From assembly GCF_006874705.1 (NCBI RefSeq), contig NZ_CP035382.1, positions 4,677,547 through 4,741,546 of the forward strand: 64,000 nucleotides of DNA, written 5' to 3'. Made by a program: the position numbers and the translations under genes. The notes under the pieces were generated by a model, which saw only the letters and a list, made by a program, of their open reading frames with translations, was not told the DNA's origin and searched no databases. Below, in pieces: positions 31,771-43,335 of this stretch. This stretch comes from Leclercia adecarboxylata (lineage in GTDB: Bacteria > Pseudomonadota > Gammaproteobacteria > Enterobacterales > Enterobacteriaceae). How positions within the stretch are numbered: position 1 is the first letter of the stretch; every line of letters starts with the position of its first letter.

Positions 31771-31837
31771 GCCGGGTGGCGCTGCGCTTACCCGGCCTAG
31801 AGGTTCGTAGGCCCGTGCAAGCGAAGCGCCGCCGGGC
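31771..31837. repeat. Paired REP elements (BIME)
   Basis: Two REP-type palindromes (31771-31796 and 31811-31837) lie in opposite orientation with a 14-base spacer between pykA and lpxM. The second is degenerate. Confidence 0.85.
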
Positions 31838-31839
31838 AA

Positions 31840-31869
31840 AAAAAATCCCCCGAGACGGGGGATTTTTTA
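31840..31869. terminator. Bidirectional intrinsic terminator pykA / lpxM
   Basis: ATCCCCCG-AGA-CGGGGGAT is a perfect stem flanked by As and Ts; it overlaps the last codon of lpxM and serves both convergent genes. Confidence 0.92.
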
Positions 31870-32838
31870 TTTCTTGGGATACAGCTCTTTGCGCTTGTAA
31901 GGCTCTTTCTCGCCCGGCTTGCGCGTCTTCAGCAGTTTCAGGATCCAGGTGTACTGCTCTACATGCGGCCCCACCAGTATCTCCACCTCTTCGTTCATCC
32001 GACGCGCAATGGTGTTGTCGTCGGCGGTGAGCAGATCGTCCATCGGCGGGCGGACTTCAATCGTCAGGCGATGGGTTTTGCCATCGTAAATCGGGAAGAG
32101 CGGGATCACCCGCGCCTGGCATACCTTCATCAACCGACCAATCGCCGGTAGCGTGGCCTTATAGGTGGCAAAGAAATCGACAAACTCGCTGTGTTCCGGC
32201 CCGTGATCCTGGTCCGGCAGATAATAGCCCCAGTAGCCCTGGCGCACGGATTTGATAAAGGGTTTGATGCCGTCGTTGCGGGCATGCAGGCGGCCACCAA
32301 AGCGACGACGCACCGTATTCCATACATAATCGAAAACCTTGTTCCCCTGGTTGTGGAACATCGCCGCCATTTTTTGCCCCTGCGACGCCATCAGCATCGC
32401 CGGAATATCCACGCCCCAGCCGTGCGGCACCAGGAAGATCACCTTTTCGTCGTTGCGACGCATCTCCTCGATGATTTCCAGACCTTTCCAGTCAACGCGG
32501 CCGGCGACCTTTTCCGGCCCACGTAACGCCAGCTCGCCCATCATGGCCATCGCCTGTGGCGCGGTGGTGAACATCTCGTCAATGATCGCTTCGCGCTCCG
32601 CCTCACTCTTCTCCGGGAAGCAGTAGAAGAGGTTTATCTGCGCGCGGCGGCGGGCGCTTTTACCCAGCTTGCCCGCCAGACGTCCCACTTGACCAAGCAG
32701 TGGGTCGCGCACGGATGCCGGAAGCATTGCAATACCGGCAAAGGCATAAACACCCAGCCAGGCGCCCCAGAAGCGCGGATGACGAAAGGATTTCTCAAAT
32801 TCAGGAATGTATTCACTGTTGTTTTTTTGGGTTTCCAT
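31867..32838 (-). CDS. lpxM: Lipid A myristoyltransferase LpxM (MsbB)
   Basis: 323 residues, as in E. coli. It adds the final secondary acyl chain to Kdo2-lauroyl-lipid IVA at the inner membrane. One N-terminal hydrophobic stretch (about 25-45) and the HX4D-type catalytic region ([13 protein letters not shown], about 138-150) are visible, followed by [13 protein letters not shown] and LPDQDHGPE. It stands alone between pykA and mepM with terminators on both sides. Confidence 0.95.
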   Translation of the reverse strand: METQKNNSEYIPEFEKSFRHPRFWGAWLGVYAFAGIAMLPASVRDPLLGQVGRLAGKLGKSARRRAQINLFYCFPEKSEAEREAIIDEMFTTAPQAMAMMGELALRGPEKVAGRVDWKGLEIIEEMRRNDEKVIFLVPHGWGVDIPAMLMASQGQKMAAMFHNQGNKVFDYVWNTVRRRFGGRLHARNDGIKPFIKSVRQGYWGYYLPDQDHGPEHSEFVDFFATYKATLPAIGRLMKVCQARVIPLFPIYDGKTHRLTIEVRPPMDDLLTADDNTIARRMNEEVEILVGPHVEQYTWILKLLKTRKPGEKEPYKRKELYPKK

Positions 32839-32911
32839 GCTTTTTCCAGGGCGGGTGATGCTTAAAAGAGTAATGCGTTAGTTTAGCGAGGCAGTGCGCA
32901 AGGCACAAAAG

Positions 32912-32943
32912 AAAAAGCCGGTGCAGTAACGCACCGGCTTTTA
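32912..32943 (-). terminator. Intrinsic terminator after mepM
   Basis: GCCGGTGC-(6)-GCACCGGC is a perfect 8-bp stem with A-rich and T-rich flanks; it ends mepM transcription and might also act on readthrough from the other side. Confidence 0.9.
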
Positions 32944-32954
32944 TCGCTGCAGGA

Positions 32955-34277
32955 TTAATTAATACTGAGCTGCGGCATAACCTCTTTGACCTGCGCCAGA
33001 TAATCGCTACGGTCCTTACCGGTCAACCCTTCGGTACGCGGCAGTTTCGCCGTTAACGGGTTGACCGCCTGCTGGTTGATCCACACTTCATAGTGCAGGT
33101 GCGGGCCGGTAGAACGCCCGGTATTGCCCGATAGCGCGATGCGATCGCCACGCTTCACCTTCTGCCCCGGCTTCACCAGCAGCTTACGCAGGTGCATATA
33201 GCGGGTGGTGTAGGTACGTCCATGACGCACGGCAACGTAATAGCCGGCGGCACCGCTGCGTTTTGCCATCACCACTTCGCCATCACCGACTGCCAGAACA
33301 GGTGTCCCCTGCGGCATAGCAAAGTCCACACCGCGGTGCGGGGCTACGCGGCCGGTAACCGGGTTCAGACGACGCGGGTTAAAGTTCGAGGAGACGCGGA
33401 ACTGTTTCGAGGTCGGGAAGCGCAAGAAGCCTTTCGCCAGACCGGTCCCGTTGCGATCGTAGAATTTGCCGTCTTCGGCGCGGATCGCATAATAATCTTT
33501 CCCGTCAGAGCGTAAACGAACCCCAAGCAGCTGGCTCTGCTCGCGCTTGCCGTCCAGCATTTCGCGGGACATCAGCACCGACCAGGCATCGCCTTTTCTC
33601 AGCTTACGGAAGTCCATCTGCCACTGCATGGCTTTGATCACTGAACTGATTTCACCGCTGGTCAGACCCGCTTCACGCGCGCTGGCAACGAAACTGCCGC
33701 CGCCTAAGGTGCCTTTGATAGCGCTGTTAACCCAGTCGCCCTGCTGCATTTCGCTGCTCATCTTGAAACCGTTTTCAGCACGATCGTAGGTGCGGGTTTC
33801 ACGACGGGAGACTTCCCAGGTCAGGCGCTGTAAATCGCCGCTGTCGGTCAGGGTCCATGAAAGCTGCTGACCAATTTTCAGGTTACGCAGATCTTTATCC
33901 GCGGCAGCAAGCCGGCTGATTTCGCCCATATCGATACCGTACTGGTTAAGCACGCTGCTTAAGGTATCGCCAGTTGAAACCACATATTCATGGACGCCGC
34001 TTTCAGGGGCGATTTTGTCATCCAGTTCATCCTGCGGAATAGCTTCTTCTTCCTGCGGGGCCTGGTCGATAGGTTCACTGGCTTCGGGCAACAGTGAGCG
34101 GATTTCGTTTCTTTCCAGTTCGATGGTCTTGATAACTGGCGTGGAATTTGGGTGGTAAATATAGGGCCGCCAGACGGCGACCGCTAAGGTGAGAACAGTA
34201 AGCGACCCCAGCATGACGCGGTGGGGCCGGGGCAAATTATTAAATGCCAGGGCGACAGAGCGGGCTATCTGTTGCAC
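32955..34277 (-). CDS. mepM: Murein DD-endopeptidase MepM
   Basis: 440 residues with a GTG start, the E. coli length. It has an N-terminal membrane anchor (about 20-40), a LysM domain (about 95-145, VHEYVVSTGDTLSSVLNQYG), an OapA-like linker, and the LytM/M23 catalytic domain. The zinc site is visible as HRGVDFA (about 314) and HLHYE (about 393). It cuts D-Ala-mDAP crosslinks to let peptidoglycan expand. znuA follows upstream on the same strand. Confidence 0.95.
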   Translation of the reverse strand: MQQIARSVALAFNNLPRPHRVMLGSLTVLTLAVAVWRPYIYHPNSTPVIKTIELERNEIRSLLPEASEPIDQAPQEEEAIPQDELDDKIAPESGVHEYVVSTGDTLSSVLNQYGIDMGEISRLAAADKDLRNLKIGQQLSWTLTDSGDLQRLTWEVSRRETRTYDRAENGFKMSSEMQQGDWVNSAIKGTLGGGSFVASAREAGLTSGEISSVIKAMQWQMDFRKLRKGDAWSVLMSREMLDGKREQSQLLGVRLRSDGKDYYAIRAEDGKFYDRNGTGLAKGFLRFPTSKQFRVSSNFNPRRLNPVTGRVAPHRGVDFAMPQGTPVLAVGDGEVVMAKRSGAAGYYVAVRHGRTYTTRYMHLRKLLVKPGQKVKRGDRIALSGNTGRSTGPHLHYEVWINQQAVNPLTAKLPRTEGLTGKDRSDYLAQVKEVMPQLSIN

Positions 34278-34292
34278 GTATTCACTTCCTCG

Positions 34293-35237
34293 TTAATCTC
34301 CTTTCAGGCAGCTCGCATACTGGTTCGCCAGTTGGCTGAGGAACTGCGAATAGCTCGCTTTGCTCAACTGGATAGAGGTTCCAAGTGGGTCAAGGGTGCC
34401 CATACGCACGGACGTACCCCTTGCCACGGCTTCAACGACCGCTGGCCTGAACTGTGGCTCAGCAAAAACGCAGGACGCTTTCTGCTCAACCAACTGTGTT
34501 CTGATTTCATGTAAACGCTGCGCACCGGGTTGAATTTCTGGATTGACGGTGAAATGGCCAAGCGGCGTGAGACCGTAGTGTTTTTCATAGTAGCCGTAGG
34601 CATCATGAAAAACGAAATATCCTTTACCTTTCAGTGGTGCGAGCTCGGTACCCACCTGCTTGTCGGTTGCGGCAAGTTGTGCCTCAAAATCCTTCAGGTT
34701 GGCGTCAAGTTTGGCTCGACTTTGCGGCATAAGTTCCACTAATTTTTCATGGATTGCAACCGCCGAAAGGCGTGCTATCTCTGGGGAAAGCCAAAGGTGC
34801 ATATTGTACTCACCGTGATGGTGATGCTCGTCACCTTTTTCCCCTTCAGCGCTCCCGTGATCGTGGTCATGATCGTCATCATCAGACCCTTTCATGAGCA
34901 GCGGTTTCACACCCGTAAGATTAGAAATGTTAACCTGTTTAGCATCCGGCAGCTGACTTGCAGACTTCTGCATGAAGGCTTCCATCTCTGGCCCAATCCA
35001 GACCACTAAGTCTGCGTTTTGTAAGCGTTTTACATCCGAAGGGCGCAGGGAATAGTCATGTTCAGAGGCACCATCAGGCAGTAACACCTGGGTTTCCGTC
35101 ACGCCATCTGCAATAGCGGAAGCGATAAAACCGAGCGGCTTAAGCGAAGCGACAACGGCGGCGTTAACATCTTGTGCTGTTGAACCCCAAAGGGCAGCGG
35201 ATAATGCTGCGAAAAGAAGCGTATTTTTCTGTAACAT
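34293..35237 (-). CDS. znuA: Zinc ABC transporter periplasmic binding protein ZnuA
   Basis: 314 residues from the ATG encoding MLQKNTLLF, matching the family start; an ATG five codons earlier is possible. It has a signal peptide ending near NAAVVA. A histidine/aspartate-rich loop (about 118-142, [11 protein letters not shown]...EHHHHGEYN) is typical of ZnuA and collects zinc, and conserved histidines follow in NMHLWLSP and FHDAYGY. It is divergent from znuCB across a Zur box. Confidence 0.95.
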   Translation of the reverse strand: MLQKNTLLFAALSAALWGSTAQDVNAAVVASLKPLGFIASAIADGVTETQVLLPDGASEHDYSLRPSDVKRLQNADLVVWIGPEMEAFMQKSASQLPDAKQVNISNLTGVKPLLMKGSDDDDHDHDHGSAEGEKGDEHHHHGEYNMHLWLSPEIARLSAVAIHEKLVELMPQSRAKLDANLKDFEAQLAATDKQVGTELAPLKGKGYFVFHDAYGYYEKHYGLTPLGHFTVNPEIQPGAQRLHEIRTQLVEQKASCVFAEPQFRPAVVEAVARGTSVRMGTLDPLGTSIQLSKASYSQFLSQLANQYASCLKGD

Positions 35238-35267
35238 AATGCGACTATTCATCGTAATGAGTTGGTG

Positions 35268-35288
35268 GAATGTGATATTATAACATTC
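35268..35288. promoter_or_regulatory. Zur operator between znuA and znuC
   Basis: GAATGTGATATTATAACATTC is a near-perfect palindrome matching the Zur consensus GAAATGTTATANTATAACATTTC in its centre and right arm. It is placed to repress both divergent zinc-uptake units when zinc is plentiful. Confidence 0.88.
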
Positions 35289-35315
35289 GATGACTTCTGC
35301 AAGCATAAAATTGAC

Positions 35316-36071
35316 ATGACGAATCTGGTAACTCTCGAAAACATTTCGGTTTCATTCGGTCAGCGCCGCGTCCTCTCTGACGTTTCGCTGGATTTGAAAC
35401 CCGGTAAAATTTTGACGCTGCTTGGCCCCAATGGCGCGGGTAAATCGACGCTGGTGCGCGTGGTGCTGGGCCTGGTAGCACCCGACAGCGGCCTTATCAA
35501 GCGTGACCGGCAGCTGCGCATCGGCTATGTACCGCAGAAGCTGCACCTGGACGCCACCCTGCCGCTCACGGTCAGCCGTTTTCTGCGTCTGCGTCCCGAT
35601 ACGCGCAAAGAGGACATTCTTCCGGCGCTCAAGCGGGTACAGGCCGGGCATCTGATCGACGCGCCCCTGCAAAAGCTCTCCGGGGGCGAGACCCAGCGCG
35701 TGCTGCTGGCCCGCGCCCTGCTCAACAAGCCGCAGCTGCTGGTGCTCGACGAGCCTACCCAGGGGGTGGACGTCAACGGTCAGGTGGCGCTGTATGACCT
35801 GATCGATCAGCTGCGCAAAGAGCTGGACTGCGCCGTGCTGATGGTGTCACACGATCTGCATCTGGTGATGGCAAAAACAGACGAAGTGCTCTGTCTGAAC
35901 CATCACATCTGCTGTTCTGGCACACCGGAAGTGGTCTCCATGCACCCTGAGTTTATCTCGATGTTTGGCCCACGCGGCGCCGAGCAGCTGGGCATTTATC
36001 GCCACCATCACAACCACCGCCATGATTTGCAGGGACGCATTGTCCTTCGCCGGGGAAACGGTAACTCATGA
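35316..36071 (+). CDS. znuC: Zinc ABC transporter ATPase ZnuC
   Basis: 251 residues. Walker [10 protein letters not shown] (about 36-44), signature [15 protein letters not shown] (about 129), Walker B LLVLDEPT (about 152) and the switch histidine in MVSHDLH (about 182) are all intact. A histidine-rich C-terminal stretch ([10 protein letters not shown]) is characteristic of ZnuC. It powers zinc import with ZnuB and ZnuA. Its stop overlaps the znuB start by four bases. Confidence 0.96.
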   Translation: MTNLVTLENISVSFGQRRVLSDVSLDLKPGKILTLLGPNGAGKSTLVRVVLGLVAPDSGLIKRDRQLRIGYVPQKLHLDATLPLTVSRFLRLRPDTRKEDILPALKRVQAGHLIDAPLQKLSGGETQRVLLARALLNKPQLLVLDEPTQGVDVNGQVALYDLIDQLRKELDCAVLMVSHDLHLVMAKTDEVLCLNHHICCSGTPEVVSMHPEFISMFGPRGAEQLGIYRHHHNHRHDLQGRIVLRRGNGNS

Positions 36072-36853
36072 TTGAATTATTATTGCCCGGCTGGCTGGCC
36101 GGGATGATGCTCGCCTGCGCGGCGGGTCCACTGGGCTCGTTTGTCGTCTGGCGTCGGATGTCTTACTTTGGCGATACCCTCGCCCACGCCTCCCTGCTGG
36201 GTGTGGCGTTTGGCTTACTGCTGGATGTTAATCCGTTCTATGCAGTGATTGCGGTGACGCTGCTGCTGGCCGCCGGTCTGGTGTGGCTGGAGAAGCGCCC
36301 GCACCTGGCGGTGGATACGCTGCTCGGGATCATGGCGCACAGCGCCCTGTCGCTGGGTCTGGTGGTGGTCAGCCTGATGTCCAACATTCGCGTGGATCTG
36401 ATGGCCTATCTCTTCGGCGACCTGCTGGCGGTGACGCCGGACGATCTGATTGCTATCGCCATCGGGGTGGTAATCGTGCTGGCTATCCTGCTGTGGCAGT
36501 GGCGTAACCTGCTGGCGATGACCATCAGCCCGGATTTAGCCTTTGTTGATGGCGTGAAGCTGCAACGCGTCAAGCTGCTGCTGATGCTGGTGACCGCCCT
36601 GACCATTGGCGTGGCGATGAAGTTTGTCGGGGCGTTAATTATTACGTCGCTGCTGATTATCCCCGCCGCCACCGCGCGTCGTTTTGCCCGCACGCCGGAG
36701 CAGATGGCCAGCGTAGCCGTGGGTGTCGGGATGATTGCCGTGACCGGAGGGTTAACCTTCTCAGCGTTTTACGACACCCCAGCCGGACCGTCGGTGGTGC
36801 TCTGTGCGGCAGCGCTGTTTATCTTCAGCATGATGAAGAAACCGGCCAGCTGA
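36068..36853 (+). CDS. znuB: Zinc ABC transporter permease ZnuB
   Basis: A 261-residue ABC-3-type permease with about eight transmembrane segments; [19 protein letters not shown] (about 28) and [25 protein letters not shown] segments are family signatures. It is co-translated with znuC through an ATGA overlap. Confidence 0.95.
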   Translation: MIELLLPGWLAGMMLACAAGPLGSFVVWRRMSYFGDTLAHASLLGVAFGLLLDVNPFYAVIAVTLLLAAGLVWLEKRPHLAVDTLLGIMAHSALSLGLVVVSLMSNIRVDLMAYLFGDLLAVTPDDLIAIAIGVVIVLAILLWQWRNLLAMTISPDLAFVDGVKLQRVKLLLMLVTALTIGVAMKFVGALIITSLLIIPAATARRFARTPEQMASVAVGVGMIAVTGGLTFSAFYDTPAGPSVVLCAAALFIFSMMKKPAS

Positions 36854-36864
36854 GGTAATTAATT

Positions 36865-36940
36865 GCCCGGTGGCGCTACGCTTACCGGGCCTACAGGATC
36901 GCGCTAATCCAGGCCGGATAAGGCGCAGCCGCCATCCGGC
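36865..36940. repeat. Paired REP elements (BIME)
   Basis: Two REP palindromes (36865-36891 and 36913-36940) lie between the convergent ends of znuB and ruvB. Confidence 0.87.
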
Positions 36941-36954
36941 AATTTTCGCAGAGG

Positions 36955-37968
<1,014 letters not shown>

Positions 37969-37973
37969 TTACC

Positions 37974-38585
37974 TCACAATGCAGCGCGCAGCGCTTCACG
38001 AATCAGGGTTTCACTGGTCGCGTCCGGTTTAGCAATCTTGCTGACCATCCGGCTCGCTTCCTGAGGTTTATAGCCCAGCGCCACCAGCGCGGCAACCGCT
38101 TCCTGTTCCGCATCGTCTGCTGTCGGGCCGGCAGGTGACGTCAGCACCAGGTCAGCAGCAGGGGTAAACAGATCGCCGTGCAGACCTTTAAAGCGATCTT
38201 TCATCTCAACAATCAGGCGCTCGGCCGTTTTCTTGCCGATGCCGGGAAGTTTAATCAGTGCGGCGGGGTCTTCGCGCTCAACGGCGTTAACAAACTGTGG
38301 AGCCGACATCCCGGAGAGGATCGCCAGCGCCAGCTTTGGCCCTACGCCGTTAGTTTTGATCAGCTCTTTAAACAGGGTGCGTTCCTGCTTATTGTTAAAG
38401 CCAAACAGCAGCTGGGCATCTTCACGCACGACAAAGTGGGTGAAGACAATCGCCTCTTTGCCCGCGTCCGGCAATTCATAGAAGCAGGTCATCGGCATAT
38501 GCACTTCGTAGCCCACGCCTCCGGCCTCAAGCAGCACTATCGGGGGTTGTTTTTCTAAGATGATGCCTCTGAGTCTGCCTATCAC
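37974..38585 (-). CDS. ruvA: Holliday junction-binding protein RuvA
   Basis: 203 residues in three domains: an N-terminal OB fold (1-64), tandem helix-hairpin-helix motifs (about 70-140, [13 protein letters not shown] and [15 protein letters not shown]), and a C-terminal RuvB-binding domain (about 155-203). The acidic pin (about residues 55-56, ED) that splits strands is kept. A LexA box lies upstream. Confidence 0.97.
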   Translation of the reverse strand: MIGRLRGIILEKQPPIVLLEAGGVGYEVHMPMTCFYELPDAGKEAIVFTHFVVREDAQLLFGFNNKQERTLFKELIKTNGVGPKLALAILSGMSAPQFVNAVEREDPAALIKLPGIGKKTAERLIVEMKDRFKGLHGDLFTPAADLVLTSPAGPTADDAEQEAVAALVALGYKPQEASRMVSKIAKPDATSETLIREALRAAL

Positions 38586-38638
38586 GTGACGCTCCTGCGT
38601 TAAGGGCTAAAAGTTACCGCTGCCATAATAAAAAAAGG

Positions 38639-38654
38639 CTGGATAAACATCCAG
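38639..38654 (-). promoter_or_regulatory. LexA box of ruvAB
   Basis: CTGGATGTTTATCCAG fits CTG-N10-CAG with further symmetry, 54 bases upstream of ruvA and just after ruvC, matching the known SOS control of ruvAB but not ruvC. Confidence 0.88.
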
Positions 38655-38667
38655 CCTGATTTCATAT

Positions 38668-39189
38668 TTAGCGCAATCGACCGCGCGCCAGATTGAGCCG
38701 CGACTCGCTTATCTGCATCGCGTTCTGGCTGACGTGGCAGTGGGTAATGGCGATCGCCAGGGCATCGGCGGCATCCGCCTGCGGATTGGCGGGCAGTTTT
38801 AACAGGGTTCGCACCATGTGCTGCACCTGGCTTTTGTCTGCTCCACCGTTCCCCACCACGGTTTGCTTGACCTGCCGCGCGGCGTATTCAAACACCGGCA
38901 GATCCTGATTTACCGCCGCGACAATCGCCACGCCGCGTGCCTGACCGAGCTTCAGCGCTGAGTCGGCGTTCTTCGCCATAAACACCTGTTCGATGGCGAA
39001 ATAGTCCGGCTGGAACTGGGTAATGATCTCCGTCACGCCCGCGTAGATGAGCTTCAGACGCGACGGCAGATCGTCCACTTTGGTACGGATACAACCGCTG
39101 CCAAGGTAGGTCAACTGACGCCCGACCTGGCGGATTACGCCATAACCGGTGATGCGTGAGCCCGGGTCAATACCGAGAATAATCGCCAT
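38668..39189 (-). CDS. ruvC: Holliday junction resolvase RuvC
   Basis: 173 residues from the ATG preceded by GGAGAGG. RNase H-like endonuclease with catalytic acids visible in LGIDPGS (Asp7), FAIEQVF (Glu66), and [12 protein letters not shown] (Asp138, Asp141). It resolves junctions brought by RuvAB. E. coli has yebB between ruvC and ruvA; it is absent here. It is co-directional with yebC, nudB and aspS upstream. Confidence 0.97.
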   Translation of the reverse strand: MAIILGIDPGSRITGYGVIRQVGRQLTYLGSGCIRTKVDDLPSRLKLIYAGVTEIITQFQPDYFAIEQVFMAKNADSALKLGQARGVAIVAAVNQDLPVFEYAARQVKQTVVGNGGADKSQVQHMVRTLLKLPANPQADAADALAIAITHCHVSQNAMQISESRLNLARGRLR

Positions 39190-39223
39190 CACGCCTCTCC
39201 GGTTGTCGGTTTACGTTGGGCCA

Positions 39224-39964
39224 TTACAGCGTAGCCGCAACCTCGTCGGAGATTTCACCGTTGTGGTAAACTTCCTGCACATCGTCGCAGTCTTCGAGCA
39301 TGTCGATCAGACGCAGCAGTTTTGGTGCGGTTTCCGCATCCATGTCCGCTTTGGTGGACGGGATCATGGTGACTTCAGCCGCGTCGGCTTTCAGACCTGC
39401 CGCTTCCAGCGCATCACGCACCGCACCCATCTCTTCCCATGTGGTATAGACGTCAATCGCGCCGTCGTCATAGGTCACAACATCTTCAGCACCGGCTTCC
39501 AGCGCCGCTTCCATGATCACGTCTTCGTCGCCTTTCTCGAAGGAGATCACCCCTTTTTTGCTGAACAGGTAGGCCACGGAACCGTCGGTACCCAGGTTGC
39601 CACCGGTTTTGGTGAAGGCGTGACGCACTTCCGCAACGGTACGGTTACGGTTGTCGGACAGACACTCAATCATCACCGCCGTGCCGCCTGGACCGTAACC
39701 TTCATAAATGATGGTTTCCATGTTGGTGTCATCGTCGCCGCCTACGCCACGGGCGATAGCACGGTTCAGGGTGTCACGCGTCATGTTGTTGCTCAGCGCT
39801 TTATCGATCGCTGCGCGCAGACGTGGGTTGGAGCCGGCATCGCCGCCGCCCAGACGGGCTGCGGTAACCAGCTCACGAATGATTTTGGTAAAGATCTTAC
39901 CGCGTTTGGCATCCTGTGCCGCTTTGCGGTGTTTGGTGTTGGCCCACTTACTATGACCTGCCAT
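39224..39964 (-). CDS. yebC: YebC/TACO1-family translation factor
   Basis: 246 residues with the three-domain YebC fold; the N-terminal [21 protein letters not shown] is the family hallmark. Members were long listed as transcriptional regulators but recent work links the family to relieving ribosome stalling on proline-rich stretches; which applies here is not shown by sequence. It lies between ruvC and nudB, separated from nudB by an ERIC element. Confidence 0.94.
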   Translation of the reverse strand: MAGHSKWANTKHRKAAQDAKRGKIFTKIIRELVTAARLGGGDAGSNPRLRAAIDKALSNNMTRDTLNRAIARGVGGDDDTNMETIIYEGYGPGGTAVMIECLSDNRNRTVAEVRHAFTKTGGNLGTDGSVAYLFSKKGVISFEKGDEDVIMEAALEAGAEDVVTYDDGAIDVYTTWEEMGAVRDALEAAGLKADAAEVTMIPSTKADMDAETAPKLLRLIDMLEDCDDVQEVYHNGEISDEVAATL

Positions 39965-39987
39965 AAAAAGTTCCTCAAAATTATCCT

Positions 39988-40098
39988 GCGCCTTTCAGCT
40001 TCCAGATGCGTTGGCTGCGCCCGCTCACACCAGTCACTTACCGATGTAAGCTCCTGGCGATTCGCGACCTTGCCGCCTTCCTGGAAACTGAAATGCTT
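39988..40098. repeat. ERIC (IRU) element
   Basis: The conserved ERIC core CACTTACCGATGTAAGCTCC with flanking GCTGCGCCCGCTCA is present, bounded by complementary ends CAGCTTCCAG and CTGGAAACTG. It lies within the nudB-yebC gap and will form a hairpin in that transcript. Confidence 0.85.
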
Positions 40099-40103
40099 GG
40101 AAA

Positions 40104-40547
40104 TTAATTAACATTGATTACAAATTCTTCAATCGCCTGCCGGTTGCTCCACGACTTGGTTAACGACGCGGCCTCGGCCGCGCTAACCCAGCGGTAGGTC
40201 AGGTGTTCGGTGAACACGATCTCCCGCTCGTGAGGAAGCGCAAGGCAGAACCAGGATTCCGTATTGCGTTCAGTCCCCGGCGCGTAGCGATGACGTAAAT
40301 GGCTAAAAATTTCAAAATCCACCGTGCGCTGACAGTCCTTCAGGGTCAGTTGCTCGCGAGCAACGTCAATGGCGACCTCTTCCTTTACTTCGCGCGCGGC
40401 GGCCTGCAGCGCGGTTTCACCCTCTTCCAGGCTGCCGGTAACCGACTGCCAGAACGCGGGATCGTCGCGCCGCTGCAACATCAGCACCCGCTTCGTGTCC
40501 TGGGCATAAATGACAACTAAGACAGAAACGGGAAGCTTATATGTCAT
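40104..40547 (-). CDS. nudB: Dihydroneopterin triphosphate diphosphatase NudB
   Basis: A 147-residue Nudix hydrolase with the Nudix box GSLEEGETALQAAAREVKEEV (about residues 38-58). It removes pyrophosphate from dihydroneopterin triphosphate in folate synthesis. Its start lies one base after the aspS stop, so the pair is translationally linked. Confidence 0.95.
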   Translation of the reverse strand: MTYKLPVSVLVVIYAQDTKRVLMLQRRDDPAFWQSVTGSLEEGETALQAAAREVKEEVAIDVAREQLTLKDCQRTVDFEIFSHLRHRYAPGTERNTESWFCLALPHEREIVFTEHLTYRWVSAAEAASLTKSWSNRQAIEEFVINVN

Positions 40548-40548
40548 A

Positions 40549-42321
40549 TCAGTTTTTCTCTTCCTTTTTCACCACTTCGATACCCAGCTCGCTCAGTGAG
40601 GTTGGGTTAGCAAAGCTTGGCGCTTCGGTCATCAGACAGGCAGCGGCGGTGGTTTTCGGGAAAGCGATAACGTCACGAATGTTGTCGGTACCGGTCAGCA
40701 GCATGGTCAGGCGATCCAGACCAAAGGCCAGGCCTGCGTGCGGAGGCGTACCGTACTTCAGGGCATCCAGCAGGAAGCCGAACTTCTCGCGCTGTTCCTG
40801 TTCGTTGATACCCAGAATACCGAACACCGTCTGCTGCATTTCCATGCTGTGAATACGCACGGAACCACCGCCCACTTCGTAGCCGTTGATGACCATATCA
40901 TAGGCGTTAGCGACCGCGTCTTCCGGTGCCGCTTTCAGATCTGCCGCGCTCATCTCTTTTGCCGAGGTGAACGGGTGGTGCATTGCGGTCAGACCGCCTT
41001 CGCCGTCGTCTTCGAACATTGGGAAGTCTATCACCCACAGCGGCGCCCATTTGGCTTCGTCGGTCAGGTTCAGGTCTTTACCCAGTTTCAGGCGCAGTGC
41101 GCCCATTGAATCGGCAACCACTTTCTTGTTGTCCGCGCCGAAGAAGATCATGTCCCCGTCCTGGGCTTCAGTGCGCGCCAGAATGGATTCGACGATCTCA
41201 GCGTTGAGGAATTTGGCGACCGGGCTGGTGATGCCTTCAATGCCTTTCGCACGCTCGGTGACTTTGATGTAAGCCAGGCCTTTCGCGCCATAGATCTTAA
41301 TGAAGTTGCCGTAGTCGTCGATCTGCTTGCGGCTCAGGCTCGCACCGCCCGGTACGCGCAGGGCAGCCACGCGGCCTTTCGGATCGTTCGCCGGGCCGGA
41401 GAAGACGGCGAATTCAACGTCTTTCAGTAGGTCAGCAACGTCCACCAGCTCCATCGGGTTACGCAGGTCTGGTTTGTCGGAGCCGTAGCGACGCTCGGCT
41501 TCGGCGAAGGTCATGATCGGGAAGTCGCCCAGATCCACACCCTTCACGTCCTGCCACAGGCTGCGCACCAGCGCTTCCATCACTTCGCGCACCTGCTCGG
41601 CGGTCATGAAGGAGGTCTCGACGTCGATCTGGGTAAATTCAGGCTGGCGGTCAGCACGCAGATCTTCGTCGCGGAAGCATTTAACGATCTGGTAGTAACG
41701 GTCAAAGCCGGACATCATCAGCAGCTGTTTGAACAGCTGAGGAGACTGCGGCAGCGCGTAGAATTTGCCTTTATGTACACGGGATGGCACGAGGTAGTCA
41801 CGTGCGCCTTCCGGGGTCGCTTTGGTCAGCATCGGGGTTTCGATATCGAGGAAACCGTGATCGTCCATAAAGCGGCGCACCAGGCTGGTGATTTTCGCAC
41901 GGGTTTTCAGGCGATCGGCCATCTCCGGGCGACGCAGGTCGAGATAGCGATATTTCAGACGCGCTTCTTCGGTATTGACGTGGTTGAAGTCCAGCGGCAG
42001 TGATTCTGAACGGTTAATGATGGTCAGATCGGTTGCCAGCACTTCGATTTCGCCGGTCGCCATGTCGCTGTTGATGTTCTTTTCGTCACGCGCACGCACG
42101 GTGCCGGTCACCTGGATGCAGAACTCATTACGCAGCTCAGATGCCAGCTTTAACGCGTCGGCACGATCCGGATCGAAAAATACCTGCACGATGCCTTCAC
42201 GGTCGCGCATATCGATAAAGATAAGGCTGCCAAGATCACGACGACGGTTGACCCAACCACACAGGGTCACCTGCTGTCCGACGTGGGACTGACGCAGCTG
42301 CCCGCAATATTCTGTACGCAT
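40549..42321 (-). CDS. aspS: Aspartyl-tRNA synthetase
   Basis: A 590-residue class IIb synthetase: N-terminal OB anticodon-binding domain (1-110), catalytic motif 2 region [16 protein letters not shown] (about 217-232), a bacterial GAD insertion (about 290-420), and motif 3 [12 protein letters not shown] (about 530). It charges tRNA-Asp. The 238-bp gap upstream to the divergent yecD holds AT-rich sequence; no specific site was recognised. Confidence 0.97.
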   Translation of the reverse strand: MRTEYCGQLRQSHVGQQVTLCGWVNRRRDLGSLIFIDMRDREGIVQVFFDPDRADALKLASELRNEFCIQVTGTVRARDEKNINSDMATGEIEVLATDLTIINRSESLPLDFNHVNTEEARLKYRYLDLRRPEMADRLKTRAKITSLVRRFMDDHGFLDIETPMLTKATPEGARDYLVPSRVHKGKFYALPQSPQLFKQLLMMSGFDRYYQIVKCFRDEDLRADRQPEFTQIDVETSFMTAEQVREVMEALVRSLWQDVKGVDLGDFPIMTFAEAERRYGSDKPDLRNPMELVDVADLLKDVEFAVFSGPANDPKGRVAALRVPGGASLSRKQIDDYGNFIKIYGAKGLAYIKVTERAKGIEGITSPVAKFLNAEIVESILARTEAQDGDMIFFGADNKKVVADSMGALRLKLGKDLNLTDEAKWAPLWVIDFPMFEDDGEGGLTAMHHPFTSAKEMSAADLKAAPEDAVANAYDMVINGYEVGGGSVRIHSMEMQQTVFGILGINEQEQREKFGFLLDALKYGTPPHAGLAFGLDRLTMLLTGTDNIRDVIAFPKTTAAACLMTEAPSFANPTSLSELGIEVVKKEEKN

Positions 42322-42560
42322 GAGATATCCCTTAACTTAGCCGCAGGCTACAAGGTCGCAGCTTTCTGTATGTCAAACTGGATGAAAAAAGGCGGCTATT
42401 ATACTGGAAATTCCGCCAGACGATAAGAGAGAAGCACGCCAGACGCACGATTGCTGCTCGCATCTTGCATATTCTCACAAAAATTAACAAAAATATCAGA
42501 CCCACAACATGCCTGGACGCGTAAGGTATTCCGGACGCTAACTTTTTAACAGGAACAACC

Positions 42561-43127
42561 ATGCTTACACTCGACGCTGCCCGTACCGCCCTCGTGGTCA
42601 TTGATTTACAGGAAGGGATCCTGCCCTTTGCCGGTGGCCCACATACGGCGGATGAGGTGGTCAGCCGCAGCGCACGTCTGGCAGAAAAATGCCGCGCCAG
42701 CGGCTCGCCGGTGGTGATGGTGCGCGTGGGCTGGTCTGCGGACTTTGCCGAGGCGCTGAAGCAGCCTGTCGACGCTCAGGGCGCGGCCCATGCCCTGCCG
42801 GACAACTGGTGGACCTATCCCGCGTCACTCGGTAAACGCGACAGCGATATCGAAGTGACCAAACGCCAGTGGGGTGCCTTCTACGGCACCGACCTGGAGC
42901 TGCAGCTGCGCCGTCGCGGCATTGAGACTATTATTCTGTGTGGGATCGCCACCAACATTGGCGTGGAATCCACCGCGCGTAACGCCTGGGAGCTGGGCTT
43001 TAATCTGGTGATCGCCGAAGATGCGTGCAGCACGGCCACCGCCGAGCAGCATCAGGCCAGCGTGACGCATATCTTCCCGCGCATCAGCCGCGTGCGCAGC
43101 ACCGACGAGATTATCAACGCACTATGA
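42561..43127 (+). CDS. yecD: Isochorismatase-family protein YecD
   Basis: 188 residues with the cysteine-hydrolase fold: VVIDLQEG (Asp, about 14), [13 protein letters not shown] with the lysine, and [14 protein letters not shown], where the usual catalytic cysteine is glycine, as in E. coli YecD. So it is probably not a standard isochorismatase. Its stop overlaps the yecE start (ATGA). Confidence 0.92.
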   Translation: MLTLDAARTALVVIDLQEGILPFAGGPHTADEVVSRSARLAEKCRASGSPVVMVRVGWSADFAEALKQPVDAQGAAHALPDNWWTYPASLGKRDSDIEVTKRQWGAFYGTDLELQLRRRGIETIILCGIATNIGVESTARNAWELGFNLVIAEDACSTATAEQHQASVTHIFPRISRVRSTDEIINAL

Positions 43128-43228
43128 TCTATCTGGGTTTACCCCAATGGTCGCACCCGAAATGGGTGCGGCTGGGTATCAACGGTCTTGAAGAGTACGC
43201 CCGCTACTTTAACTGCGTGACGCGGTAA
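43124..43228 (+). pseudogene. yecE: yecE 5' remnant cut by prophage insertion
   Basis: The first 31 codons ([19 protein letters not shown]...EYARYFNC) match E. coli YecE (DUF72, about 272 residues). After AACTGCGTG the sequence leaves the family and stops after three more codons. The remaining part should lie past the far prophage end. yecE is a known lambdoid/Stx phage integration site, which fits. Confidence 0.92.
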
Positions 43229-43240
43229 TTTTTAAAATCA
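43205..43240. other. Attachment-site region (phage-chromosome junction)
   Basis: Chromosomal yecE similarity ends at about TTTAACTGCGTG (43208-43219). The core of the att site must include or adjoin this point. The exact core cannot be set without the other junction. Confidence 0.7.
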
Positions 43241-43335
43241 CTAAAGAACGCCCAAGAGCATGTGTTTTCTTTAGGTTAATCAGTGCATTATAAGACGCCT
43301 CCATATGAAATTCGGTTAAGTTCATATGAGTTAAA

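Noticed and set aside
39149..40111. 320-codon plus-strand frame
   Set aside because: Antisense to yebC and running through the ERIC element.
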